A stretch of 64,000 bases of DNA from Phytophthora colocasiae (lineage: Eukaryota > Oomycota > Peronosporomycetes > Peronosporales > Peronosporaceae): NCBI GenBank assembly GCA_018806915.1, contig JAGKQI010000061.1, forward strand, positions 682,001-746,000, written 5' to 3'. The notes under the pieces are model-generated. The model worked only from the letters and a program-made list of their open reading frames with translations. It was not told the DNA's origin and searched no databases. Both the position numbers and the translations under genes were made by a program. Below are positions 33,787 to 43,382 of the stretch, piece by piece. Within the stretch, counting starts at the first letter, position 1, and the number at the start of each line of letters is the position of its first letter.

Positions 33787-36531
33787 ACGGAGGGAGCCAC
33801 AAGATCACGGCGTACTCCAGTACGATCACGAGAGACAGAAGCCACGCTAAAGCCCACCAGCGTCTACACACGGTCGTTGGGTATGCGTACATCATGCTGT
33901 GCACGATCAAAAGGTAAATCATTGCGATAATGTCTTGATGCACGAAGCAAGAGATTGTGAGCAGCAGCATTACCACGTTCACGGACGCCTTGCTAGCGTA
34001 CGTAGTGCCGAAGCTTCGAAGGCAGGAGAAAAAGTCTTTATCGTCGGACGAAATGGACGATAGAGGTGAGTGATCTTGGTGTTGACTGCCCGGTTCCCCT
34101 TCAGCTTGTGCTTTAGCTTTCTTTGAACGGACAGGCGCCATATCCTCGTCATCGTATGTGAAAGCTCGAGCTCGATCTTTCAGGTCGTCCTCATCGTCGT
34201 CGACCTCGCACGAGGACGTCGGGTGATAGGAATCCAGGTTGTTGGTTGCGTACATAGCGTACTGCTCTTCAAACCGCGCCGTCAGCTCTTCTAGCTCCAG
34301 TTGTCGCCGTGCAGAAGAGGACGAGTCGAAATACTGAGCCACACGCTGGAACGAGCACATTAAAATGATCAGAAACTCCCCAGACAGCAAGTCCCACAGC
34401 TGTGGTTTGCCCACGCTGGTTTTGTAGCGTTCATCGAGGCGAATCATGCCAACCCAGTCGCTGTCATCTCCAGGTTTAAACAGCACGTCACTGCCCGGTT
34501 CCTCGGTGTTGAATGTGCTCAATTGAATCATGTACTTCATGAGGATTGAGAGCGACGCGAGCCAGAAGAGTGGGAACCAAAGCTGCTTCCATGAGTCGCT
34601 CAACGCACGGCCAGCAATTAGCACGAGGATGTAGAGGAAGCCCACAAAGCTGATCTGGTCGAGCGCCACCCACATCGTCACGATCACCAACGCTGTCGCA
34701 CTGAACGAAATCAACAGATGCTGGACGGTCTCCAGTACAAAGCGAAGTCCATCCGCCGCACGACTTCGACCGGCAGTGAAGAAATCGTAGGGTGTGACGT
34801 CCTTCATCATGGACGAGAGCTGCCAGAAGCACAGACCCATCATGATGGCTGTAGGTAGCAAATACAGGAACACGTCAGAGATTCCGCTGTTCCACGCATG
34901 GTACTCGAGCCCGAAGTCTTGAGCAACGATGAAGGAAGACGTGAACAAGTGCTCTTCCAGGTACGTTGCCACCTTCTCGAACTGGTAAACGTATCTCGCT
35001 ACCAAAATCACAACTTCAACCAGCAGAGCCAACGACCACAAGAGCTTCAGTCGCAAGGACGTTCTTGGAGCGGATTGAAATCCTCCCAAATGGTTCCCAA
35101 AAATGACCAAGAACAGTCCCAGTTGCGTGGCTCCGACCAAATTGGTGCTCAAAGTAGTGGGTCCGCTCTCAAACTGCAGAGCAACAACGATAAACGCTGT
35201 GTAGCAAAGCAGAACGCCGCAGATTCGAAACCAATTGTCGATCTCAACAGCCAGACGGGATACGAAGAAGACGGGATTTTGACGGACATGCTCCTTCGTC
35301 TTCATCCGCTCTTCGATCTCCTCACTGTTGGCCACATAGATCACAAGCTGGAACACAATTTGGAAGATGATCAGGAGCTGCGCGCTGAACAACGTCGGCC
35401 ACAACGACCCCCAGGTATAAAGGCCGGGATGGTAGCACTGCAGACCAATGAGCTCCATCTTTGAGCTTTCAGTGCAGTCGACGTTACGCAGGAACACAGC
35501 GAAGCAGGCTCCAAGCGCATATAGCAACAGCACGCGCCAGAACCGCCTCCGTTTGTCGAAGAAAAGCATCAATAAAGCGGCCAGCACTAAATAGCCGATC
35601 TGGAGAAATGAAACGTGGGTACTCAGCGCCACAACTGCAGAAAAAAAAGTTAGTTTCCTCCGTAAACGCGAGACAGGAGCTGAAGAATAGACGTACTGAG
35701 AATCGTGGCGAGAACTAGTGCGTCCAGATGTGTGAAGATCACGCGCTTGGCGTCAATGATCCACAAACGCGCGACCGACCGCCATCCTTGTTGAAATTGC
35801 TAGCAGGTAGAATAAATATTAGAAACAGGATCAACAACAAAATAGCAGCATATCAACTCACACTGCGCATCTTCGCCAGTCGCACGAAATTTGCGAAACT
35901 TGCTCGCTCGCTCTTGTGCTCGTCATCGTCATGATCTTCGTCGACATCAGCAACTTTTGCGGTATTACGGCGTTTCCTAGATTCACGTAGGACATCCTGG
36001 TATCTCCACTGCGTTCGGATGGCGAGGAACATGAACACGAGACACAGCGTGTGCGACCCGATGTCGAGGAACGGGTAGTCAAAAACTCGCAAGCCGTACG
36101 TCGTGTAGCCATCCGGTACGAAATTTATCGTGAGATTGCTGGCGTACTCCGCTAGTGCCAGTAGAGTGCCGTACGCGATCAGTAACCACATAAAGACCGA
36201 AGAAGACAGCAGTCCGAACAACGCGATGGTCACGAACGCCAGCCCTAAGAACGGCGCAGACAGATACGACGGGTACGAAACGCACCACACGATGGCTGCT
36301 GCGCTGCCCAGCAACAGCCCTCCGTCGCGCGCAAAAGCACGCACCACAATAGACTGTTTGCTCAGCAGCTCCTTGATGTCTGCAGTCTGCGCTCGACCGC
36401 GCTGCTCCAGTAGCGACTGCGCGACGTCAGCTTGAACGGATCCTAAATCAACCGCGACGCCGTTGTGGGAGAAGCCGGACGCGATACTCGCCGTGTCGCT
36501 AGCTCCAGCATCCTTTGCTTCCGTGTGTAGG
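33787..36531 (-). pseudogene. Inverted partial copy of the Piezo gene (2.745 kb)
   Basis: On the minus strand 36531-33787 matches 44525-47267 of the full Piezo gene almost base for base, including both introns. It covers the end of exon 1 (from LHTEAKDAGASDTASIAS), exon 2 and the first 1.85 kb of exon 3 (to VILWLPPS). Differences seen: an A run of eight versus six in the second intron, which accounts for the 2-bp length difference, and few amino-acid changes (A for T in LALAEYA, A for S in IVVALQF, S for P in SPLSSISS). Outside these bounds the similarity ends abruptly on both sides. It lacks the Piezo N-terminus, FN3, PH and pore, so it is a fragment. Confidence 0.93.
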
Positions 36532-36756
36532 CTCCATCGAGTTAATATTAGCCAATGACGATCTCCCCCCAGTCTAGAAATTATCCAGGGACAAGTAGAG
36601 CGTCGACAGCTCCGACGTACGTGGCGCGCCATCGTTCGTAGCTGGCCCAGAGACTCCAGACTTGTTGCGGACGAAGAAGTAGATACACCACCACGTGTGC
36701 ACCAGTGAGAACCGCGCGTCAACCGTTTCTATAGCTAGAGATATTAATCTTTAAGA

Positions 36757-37176
36757 ATGCTGGACGACAACCGCAAGATTGGCACACTGCTTCTGGGCCT
36801 GGGCTTTGCCTTCCTGCTGCTCGGTGTGCTCATGTTCTTCGACTCGGCGATGCTGGCGCTTGGGGACGTGCTGTTCCTCAGCGGAGTGGCCCTGACCATC
36901 GGCCTCTCGCGCACAGTGCGCTTCTTCACGCGGAAGGAGCGGTGGCGCGGCATCGTGTGCTTCCTGGGCGGCATTTTGCTCGTCATGCTGCGCTATCCGG
37001 TGCTCGGCATGATTATCCAGAGCTTCGGCTTCCTCAACCTGTTCGGTTCTTTCTTCCCTGTGGCTGTGGCGTTCCTGCGCCAGACGCCTGTGATCGGCAA
37101 CGTGCTGAACCTGCCAGTCATTAGTGAGATCGTTGACCGACTAGCTGGAGCGCAAAAGCGCGGATACCAGGTGTAA
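36757..37176 (+). CDS. GOT1-family vesicle transport protein
   Basis: 139 residues with four predicted membrane helices: KIGTLLLGLGFAFLLLGVLM, ALGDVLFLSGVALTIGLS, RGIVCFLGGILLVMLRYP, and GMIIQSFGFLNLFGSFF. This matches the GOT1/SFT2-like Golgi family, which helps ER-Golgi or endosome-Golgi vesicle fusion. Length agrees with yeast Got1 (about 138). The tail ends RLAGAQKRGYQV. It is intact, without introns, and lies between the Piezo fragment and PDR-3, 140 bp from the PDR-3 stop codon, with which it is convergent. Confidence 0.88.
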   Translation: MLDDNRKIGTLLLGLGFAFLLLGVLMFFDSAMLALGDVLFLSGVALTIGLSRTVRFFTRKERWRGIVCFLGGILLVMLRYPVLGMIIQSFGFLNLFGSFFPVAVAFLRQTPVIGNVLNLPVISEIVDRLAGAQKRGYQV

Positions 37177-37316
37177 CTGAGAGGCTAGGATGAGATACCG
37201 GTATGGTGAAAGAAGATGTCTGTTAAAATCCTACTCACCTAACTTTGCTGGCTGTACAGAGTAATCTTCCTTGTGGATGTAGATTCACACATGCAATTCG
37301 TCACATTTTGCCAACA

Positions 37317-40300
37317 CTAACGCTTCTGGTGGTTGATATAGCGGATCGACAGCAGTGACAATACCCGGAAGACAACTAAGAAGATGAAGACGCACCCGAA
37401 GTTGCTCCACAGGTCGTCGTACTTCATGTTGAACACGTCTTCGATATAACCCTTCACCGTCGTGTGGCCGATGGACAACGGCGTGTTCTCCAACGGTTGG
37501 CATGCGAGTTCTGACCTCACATTGATGTACGTCTGTGTAGCTTCGTCATACGTCGGATCCTCCGGGCAGTCACCGAACACGAGGGATACTAAGATGGAGA
37601 GTGAGTACCGGTGTGGTGTCATGTGGTAGAGCCATTTGTAGCCGTCGGGAATGGATCTCGCAGGTGGATTGAAGCCGGAGAAAAGCAGGAAGATAGCGTT
37701 GACCAACACACCAACAATCGCAGCCACCTCCACACTCGGCATGGCGTAAATGAAGAGCTGGCCCAGATACGTCTGCATGAGAACGAAGAGAGAGACGTTG
37801 ATCCAGTACAGCACCGCCGTTGTAAATGACCCGACACCCATGAGAGGGAAGAAGACGACCGTGAAGATCAAACCACTGCCGAAGACGTACGGGATCTCGG
37901 CCACTGTCGCACCAACGAAATACCAGAGCGCGTTGTAAGTTTGCGAGTCCCGTTCACGGTAGTATGAGGACCGTTCATGAAGAGTAAACGGCAGACAGCC
38001 GACGTACGTGATGTAACCTTGATACAGCGCCGTCATGAAGATTACACCAATTGCAGAGTTGAGGCCTTGGTACGTCGTGTAGTGGCCGTTCACTAGGATC
38101 AAACCAAAGATGATGGCAAGACCGAACGCGATCAGGAACCGAGTCAGGTTGTACGACGGTGTTCGCCAGTATATGATCATGAACCTCCCCACGAGCATGC
38201 GGAGTTGCGTCCAAGGACTCGCAGCACGTTTGTTCTTGAACACAAGCTCCGGCAGACGGTCTGGTGCTGGGGTCGTGACGCCGGGCTGGTCAAGACCACG
38301 TATCATTGCCTGATGCTCCACGCTCTCACGGAAATGTCTGACAAAATCGAAGTCTGTGGCGGCGTTTGTCAGCGGCTTCTCGCCTGCACCCGCCACTCCA
38401 GCACCGATACACTCCAACATCCACGTCGCCGGGTTTTGTCCCTCCGGTAGACGAGCGATCTCCGGGATGGCTTCAAAGTAATCGATCAGGTGGCCACACT
38501 CGCGGCCATCCGGCTGAGCGTTGTCCAGTTCACCGAAGAAGACCATCTCACCACCACGTTTCAATAGCAGGAGACTGTCGAAGAGGAAGAAAACATCTGA
38601 AGAAGGCTGGTGGATCGTGCACACAACTGTCCGTCCGCTGTCAGCCACCTTGCGAACACCGTCCATGATAACCTTGGCAGAATGGGCGTCCAAGCCACTG
38701 GTAGGTTCGTCCAGGAACAGCACGCTAGGTTGTGCTGCAAGTTCCACACCGATGGTCAGACGCTTCATTTGCTCTTGAGAGCGACCGCGGATGATCTGGT
38801 CTGCGATGGCGCGCATATCCAACAAGTCGAGGCATTCTTCAACTGATGCGAGCTTGGCTCGTTCCGATACGCTGCTGTCCTGGCGGAGAAAAGCGCTGAA
38901 AGTGAGAGCTTCTCGGATTGTGGCTCCTTCTGAGTGGACGTCTTGCTGTTCGCAGTAGCCCGTACATCGTCGGACTGCTAGCTCTGTAGCAGGGTATCCG
39001 TTGAGCAGAATCTCTCCCTTGATGGTGCCACCCGTCTTTCGACCGGCGATCACGTCCATGAGTGTGGTTTTACCTGCACCCGAGGACCCCATCAGCGCCG
39101 TCATGGTACCTGGCAAAGCGTATCCACTGACCCCCTTGAGCAAGTCAATGGATTCGTGCTTGTGGTGAGGCAAAGGCACGGAGTACCAGAGGTCCTTGAA
39201 CGCTAGCGCCACCGGTACGAATCTTGCCTGTTCTTCGTGAAGGTCGACCACAACCATATCAGCAGGAGCTTCCTCCTGGACTGGGTCGTTTGAAGCGGCC
39301 CGTGGAGTTGCAACCTTAACGTAGTCAGCACCTCCAGAACAGAATTCTTCATCCTTCCGGCGTTGGCAATTCTTCCCTCCTTCCTCCGTGCGAACGATCA
39401 CAAAAATTTCCGGGGTGTCGTAGCGCTTGTGCTCGAGAATGTAGCTGCTTGTTACCAAGAAGAAAACGTTCGCGAACACGAGGAAAAGCACTCCCGTCCA
39501 AACCCAAGCTTTGTCAGAAGGCACGTCGTATTGGGACAAAGCGTACTCACCCATAGTCATGTTGTACTTGGAGCAGTAGTCCTCGCCACCGTACACACAC
39601 ACGTCGAACAGTGGGGAACGGTACTGACTAACGGCCACTGTACGCAAGCACCACGCAATGGGGTTGATCCAATACATCCAGACGAGGAAATTCGGGATTT
39701 GGCTCAAGGGAACCACGAAACCTCCAAAGACGACGTAGAACGAAATGGAGAACGTCGTCATGGGTTTGGCCACGTTGAAATTGGGTGACATTGCCGTCAA
39801 TGTGAAGAACCACGCGCACAGAGCGAGGTTGGTCAGGATTAGACAGAGCAGGAAGAGCAGAAAGTAGCCTACTTCCGCGATAAATCCGCACATCCAGTAC
39901 ACGAAAGTCCCGAAAATGACGCACTCTACCACAACCATCGGCACGAGCGCCGACATACACGCGATGGAGAAAGACTGAGCGCGATAGAAATTAGCCCGAC
40001 GTTGCTTGTAGTAGATCTCGCGAGCTGTGATGAACACTGGCGTTTGAGACGCTTGTCCGATTGCCAGGAAAAACGTAGTCAGGTAAACCACGCCTAGCGC
40101 CACCTGGGCATCCATAGAGTCAAAATTGTAGAAGGTGCTGCCGTACATGAGGCCCATTACCACCACCATGAAGCTTCGTACACGCATAAATGCCGTGTTC
40201 CGCAGTGCCAGCGTTAAATGGCGGCGCATCAAAATCAATGTGCTATCCAAAAATGACTGTCGAAACTCGGGTATCTTCACCAGGTGCTGCTCGGCATCAT

Positions 40301-41576
40301 GCAGACGGTCACTGTTCCGAGGCTCGTCCAAAGCTTGGACGATGTTCTCATGAATTGCTGACTGACGGAATAAATCCGCAAACTCACTTGCCAGTCGTGG
40401 AGGTTGTACGGAAAAAGAGGTGTGGGTATTCATCTTCGAGGTTTCGTACTCATACTGCTGGTCTGTGCCCAGATCCAACAAATAGTCAGCCACGTCGCGC
40501 TCGGGAGGACACACGAAGCCCAGACTCTCGAAGTACGGCACAGCTTGCTCTCGAGGTCCATGGTACATCACCTCGCCGTCGTTCAGTAGCAGGATGTTGT
40601 CGAACAGATCGAACACTTCGGGTGCCGGTTGCAGCAACGCCATCACCACCGTCTTGTGCAGCTTCTTGGTGATATCACGCTGTGTACACACGATGTCGTA
40701 CGTGGCTGCACTGTCGAGACCCGTGCTGATTTCGTCCATGAACGTCGCGTACTTCATGCCGAACTCCATCTCACCAGTCGTCACGCGGCGGCGTTCACCC
40801 CCGGACACACCACGCGTCATGGAGTTGCCAATTGCTGTCTCTCGACATGTTTGCAGACCGAGCTGTTCTACGATTACATCCGGGTAGTTCTGGTACAACG
40901 CTTCTGCCGTTCGTATTGCTGCTGTATTCTGTTCGGGTGTGCCGTTCGACAGCAGATCCTTCCCACGCTTCGAAGCCACCTCCTCGGGACAACACGCGTG
41001 TGCGAACTCCAGTGTCTCCTGAACCGACAGAGCTGGGAAGTGTTTGTCTGTCTGAGGCACGTACGCCGCTAGCTGAGGTAACTTCGGGAGTAGCTCCTTC
41101 CACGTCCGTCCGTTGTACGAGATGTCACCCTCCACTGAGATGTTCTTCTCTATCGGGAATTGGCCACTCAAAATCTTCATCAGTGAGGTCTTGCCGGAAC
41201 CAGGTTGACCAAGCACCAGCGTGACAGTTCCCGGTTCGAAGATGGCATCCACCCGGTTGAGGACATGTCGTTGAGTAACGTGTCTTGTAGCCGTGAGCTT
41301 GCGCATGATGTGCTTGAGACTGTTGTAGACAGAAGGCAACTCGGACGTGGCAGTACTCGACTTCTGCTCAATGACGGGGACCTCTGCGATGATCGATAGC
41401 TCCTTACAGCGCACTTCCATCTGCGGGAGGGCGTGTCCAAGTGCCGGTTCCAGTTGCTGCGAGACGAAATCGTAAAAAGCAGCTTCGCCCTGCTCCATCA
41501 TGGCGTGGCCAGACTCGAGACTCGGCTGGAGCTTGTGACTGTGGCTTCTACTTGAAGTGACCATAGCGCATTCCAA
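37317..41576 (-). CDS. PDR-3, intact full-size ABCG/PDR transporter
   Basis: The only uninterrupted PDR gene here: 1,419 residues in one exon. N-terminal region LQPSLESGHAMMEQGEAAF; NBD1 with Walker A GQPGSGKTSLMK, signature VSGGERRR and Walker B FMDEISTGLDSA; TMD1; external loop YGGEDYCSKYNMTMGEY; linker with HEEQARFVPVALAFKDLWY; NBD2 with GSSGAGKTTLMD, RLTIGVEL, FLDEPTSGLDAHSA and TIHQPSSD; TMD2; final RYINHQKR. The reverse NBD-TMD order and size define ABCG/PDR. In NBD1 the switch position is Q (ALLQPAPE) rather than H, as in plant PDRs. Predicted ATP-driven exporter of lipids or toxic compounds. The start may be M1 or the Met at codon 5 (MVTSSRS). It likely donated or received sequence from PDR-2 by conversion. 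Confidence 0.93.
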   Translation of the reverse strand: MECAMVTSSRSHSHKLQPSLESGHAMMEQGEAAFYDFVSQQLEPALGHALPQMEVRCKELSIIAEVPVIEQKSSTATSELPSVYNSLKHIMRKLTATRHVTQRHVLNRVDAIFEPGTVTLVLGQPGSGKTSLMKILSGQFPIEKNISVEGDISYNGRTWKELLPKLPQLAAYVPQTDKHFPALSVQETLEFAHACCPEEVASKRGKDLLSNGTPEQNTAAIRTAEALYQNYPDVIVEQLGLQTCRETAIGNSMTRGVSGGERRRVTTGEMEFGMKYATFMDEISTGLDSAATYDIVCTQRDITKKLHKTVVMALLQPAPEVFDLFDNILLLNDGEVMYHGPREQAVPYFESLGFVCPPERDVADYLLDLGTDQQYEYETSKMNTHTSFSVQPPRLASEFADLFRQSAIHENIVQALDEPRNSDRLHDAEQHLVKIPEFRQSFLDSTLILMRRHLTLALRNTAFMRVRSFMVVVMGLMYGSTFYNFDSMDAQVALGVVYLTTFFLAIGQASQTPVFITAREIYYKQRRANFYRAQSFSIACMSALVPMVVVECVIFGTFVYWMCGFIAEVGYFLLFLLCLILTNLALCAWFFTLTAMSPNFNVAKPMTTFSISFYVVFGGFVVPLSQIPNFLVWMYWINPIAWCLRTVAVSQYRSPLFDVCVYGGEDYCSKYNMTMGEYALSQYDVPSDKAWVWTGVLFLVFANVFFLVTSSYILEHKRYDTPEIFVIVRTEEGGKNCQRRKDEEFCSGGADYVKVATPRAASNDPVQEEAPADMVVVDLHEEQARFVPVALAFKDLWYSVPLPHHKHESIDLLKGVSGYALPGTMTALMGSSGAGKTTLMDVIAGRKTGGTIKGEILLNGYPATELAVRRCTGYCEQQDVHSEGATIREALTFSAFLRQDSSVSERAKLASVEECLDLLDMRAIADQIIRGRSQEQMKRLTIGVELAAQPSVLFLDEPTSGLDAHSAKVIMDGVRKVADSGRTVVCTIHQPSSDVFFLFDSLLLLKRGGEMVFFGELDNAQPDGRECGHLIDYFEAIPEIARLPEGQNPATWMLECIGAGVAGAGEKPLTNAATDFDFVRHFRESVEHQAMIRGLDQPGVTTPAPDRLPELVFKNKRAASPWTQLRMLVGRFMIIYWRTPSYNLTRFLIAFGLAIIFGLILVNGHYTTYQGLNSAIGVIFMTALYQGYITYVGCLPFTLHERSSYYRERDSQTYNALWYFVGATVAEIPYVFGSGLIFTVVFFPLMGVGSFTTAVLYWINVSLFVLMQTYLGQLFIYAMPSVEVAAIVGVLVNAIFLLFSGFNPPARSIPDGYKWLYHMTPHRYSLSILVSLVFGDCPEDPTYDEATQTYINVRSELACQPLENTPLSIGHTTVKGYIEDVFNMKYDDLWSNFGCVFIFLVVFRVLSLLSIRYINHQKR

Positions 41577-43382
41577 ATCTACTGTCTTGTGCTGGAGAGG
41601 GACAATTGAACATTGACTTGGACTAATAACCGCACCTTCGACATAGTCGTTACACTACATCACTATTGTTTCAGACACCTACAATATCGTTGTTCATCCT
41701 CGATGATGATGGGGTGTCCAGGCGTTCATCCTATCACGACGACTGGGTGAACGAATTATTCATCCTATCGACTGCCATTGCCTGTTGTGCCATGTTCACA
41801 CTACAGGGAGCAGATTCCTTGTGGCACAGGTCGTGCTGCTTAACGCGTTGTGCTGCTTGCTGCGGCCTAACGTACGCAGCCACCCTCTTAGCCGTAAATG
41901 AAGTTGAACAGTAGGAAAGCAATAATAGCAGATGGACAAATTTAAACAATAGCAAAAAGGGATTCTAAAACTTATCTCCTTAAAGCACTACATGTATGTT
42001 GTCTTCTCCGGACACCCTTGCAAATAAGCTCTACGGTGCTCCTGGGCCCCCTGTTCAAGAATGCATCTCATGTCAAAACATTTTGCAGCAACGAATGAAA
42101 GAAGATTTTCAAAACACGTATTGGAGTAGATGCCACGGATCCTTAAGGGTCACGAGGGTCACGAGGGTCAAACGTTGCGGTGGCATTGCTTCCAGGTGTG
42201 CGACAAATTGTCCGAAGTGCCCAGCCACGTGGTCGCCCTGAAAATCAGTCGTGACGAATTCAAATGTTTCGGCCAGGGCTGTAGTATTTCCAGCGTGATG
42301 AACCCCACGGGCATTCGCATCTACTTCCGGCCAAAATGGTTCCGAAGGCCATGCTCGAGTTGGAGAAGAAGGTACTCGTCGTGTGGTAACCCGTCGATTG
42401 CAAGCTCGAACACCGGGTCCAGGACCTCACCTGTCGAACTTGAGATAAGTAGTAGTAGGTCGATAAACCTTCGGCGACACTGTTGGCTGCATATAAATTT
42501 GCATTCGCAGCAATGTCTTTTTATTCAATTGGGAAACACTGACCTACCGGTGAGATCTACCTCACCTGGCTGCCCACCTTCGACCTCCTCCGTGAGCGGC
42601 GCCAACCGAACGAGGTAGAGCACGTAACGTATAAAGAGGTCTGTATGGTGGCCTTGACAAGCGGTCTGAGGTCGTCTTAGAATGACACGAGTGCCCACCT
42701 GCTCTCTCTCTCGAACACATCCTGTTCGAGTGCGTTTTCGTGCTCGATCTGAGGCGTTTTCGTCGTCTGAGAACCGGCCAAAGCTCTTCTGAAACAGTGC
42801 GAGTCTCGCTGTGTGCTTCGCTGCAGGCTGCAGTCAAGTACGTTATTGCCAAGTGCAGATGAAGGCTTGTAGTGTGGACGAACGTCGATCTTACAAAACC
42901 TGCGAAAATACTACATCCACCTCGCTCTCTTGCGGGAGTACATGTACCGTATTGAAGCGATGAGTATAGAAGAACTTCTACAAAGTGGAAGAAGAACTGT
43001 TTGCCTCATGTGACAATTAGCCAGCCTCAACGGCGGGCTCGATCTCTTAGGCAACTTCTAGGCATGTGCCGACTAGCGGAACCTACTACTTGAAGCACCA
43101 TTAGTCATGACTACATGGCGTGAGTAGTTTTCATTAGAGAAGAGTGACTGCATGGCACTTCTTCGACTATGGCTAAGCTTAGCGATATACATGTATGCTG
43201 TAGTATGTCACGATCAGAATTGCTCAGGCACTCCACGCCTATTAATGCCGAAACGCTCCTTCCCATGCACGCATGTCTCGATCGAAAAGCAGGTCCGTCC
43301 ATGGAATGCGCCAATCAATTCCGATCAACGGCACCGCCGGCGCCTGGTGCGGTCACTCCGTCTTCCACCACGCTCTATATAA
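41577..43382. other. PDR-3/Piezo intergenic region with possible promoter motif and unclassified relic
   Basis: No supported gene. At 41692-41769, 116-190 bp before the PDR-3 ATG, are GTTCATCCT, GTTCATCCTATC (41724), GGGTGAAC and ATTCATCCTATC (41758), related to words upstream of the other PDR genes. A short tandem GGTCACGAG repeat lies near 42148. A plus-strand frame at 42130-42618 reads WHCFQVCDKLSEVPSHVV but matches nothing recognised and may be transposon debris. A TATATAAA sequence at about 43375 touches the proposed Piezo ATG. Confidence 0.4.

Noticed and set aside
37317..41576. Q instead of H at the NBD1 switch position as a defect in PDR-3
   Set aside because: Plant PDR proteins also have Q there, and NBD2 keeps the His; normal family asymmetry.
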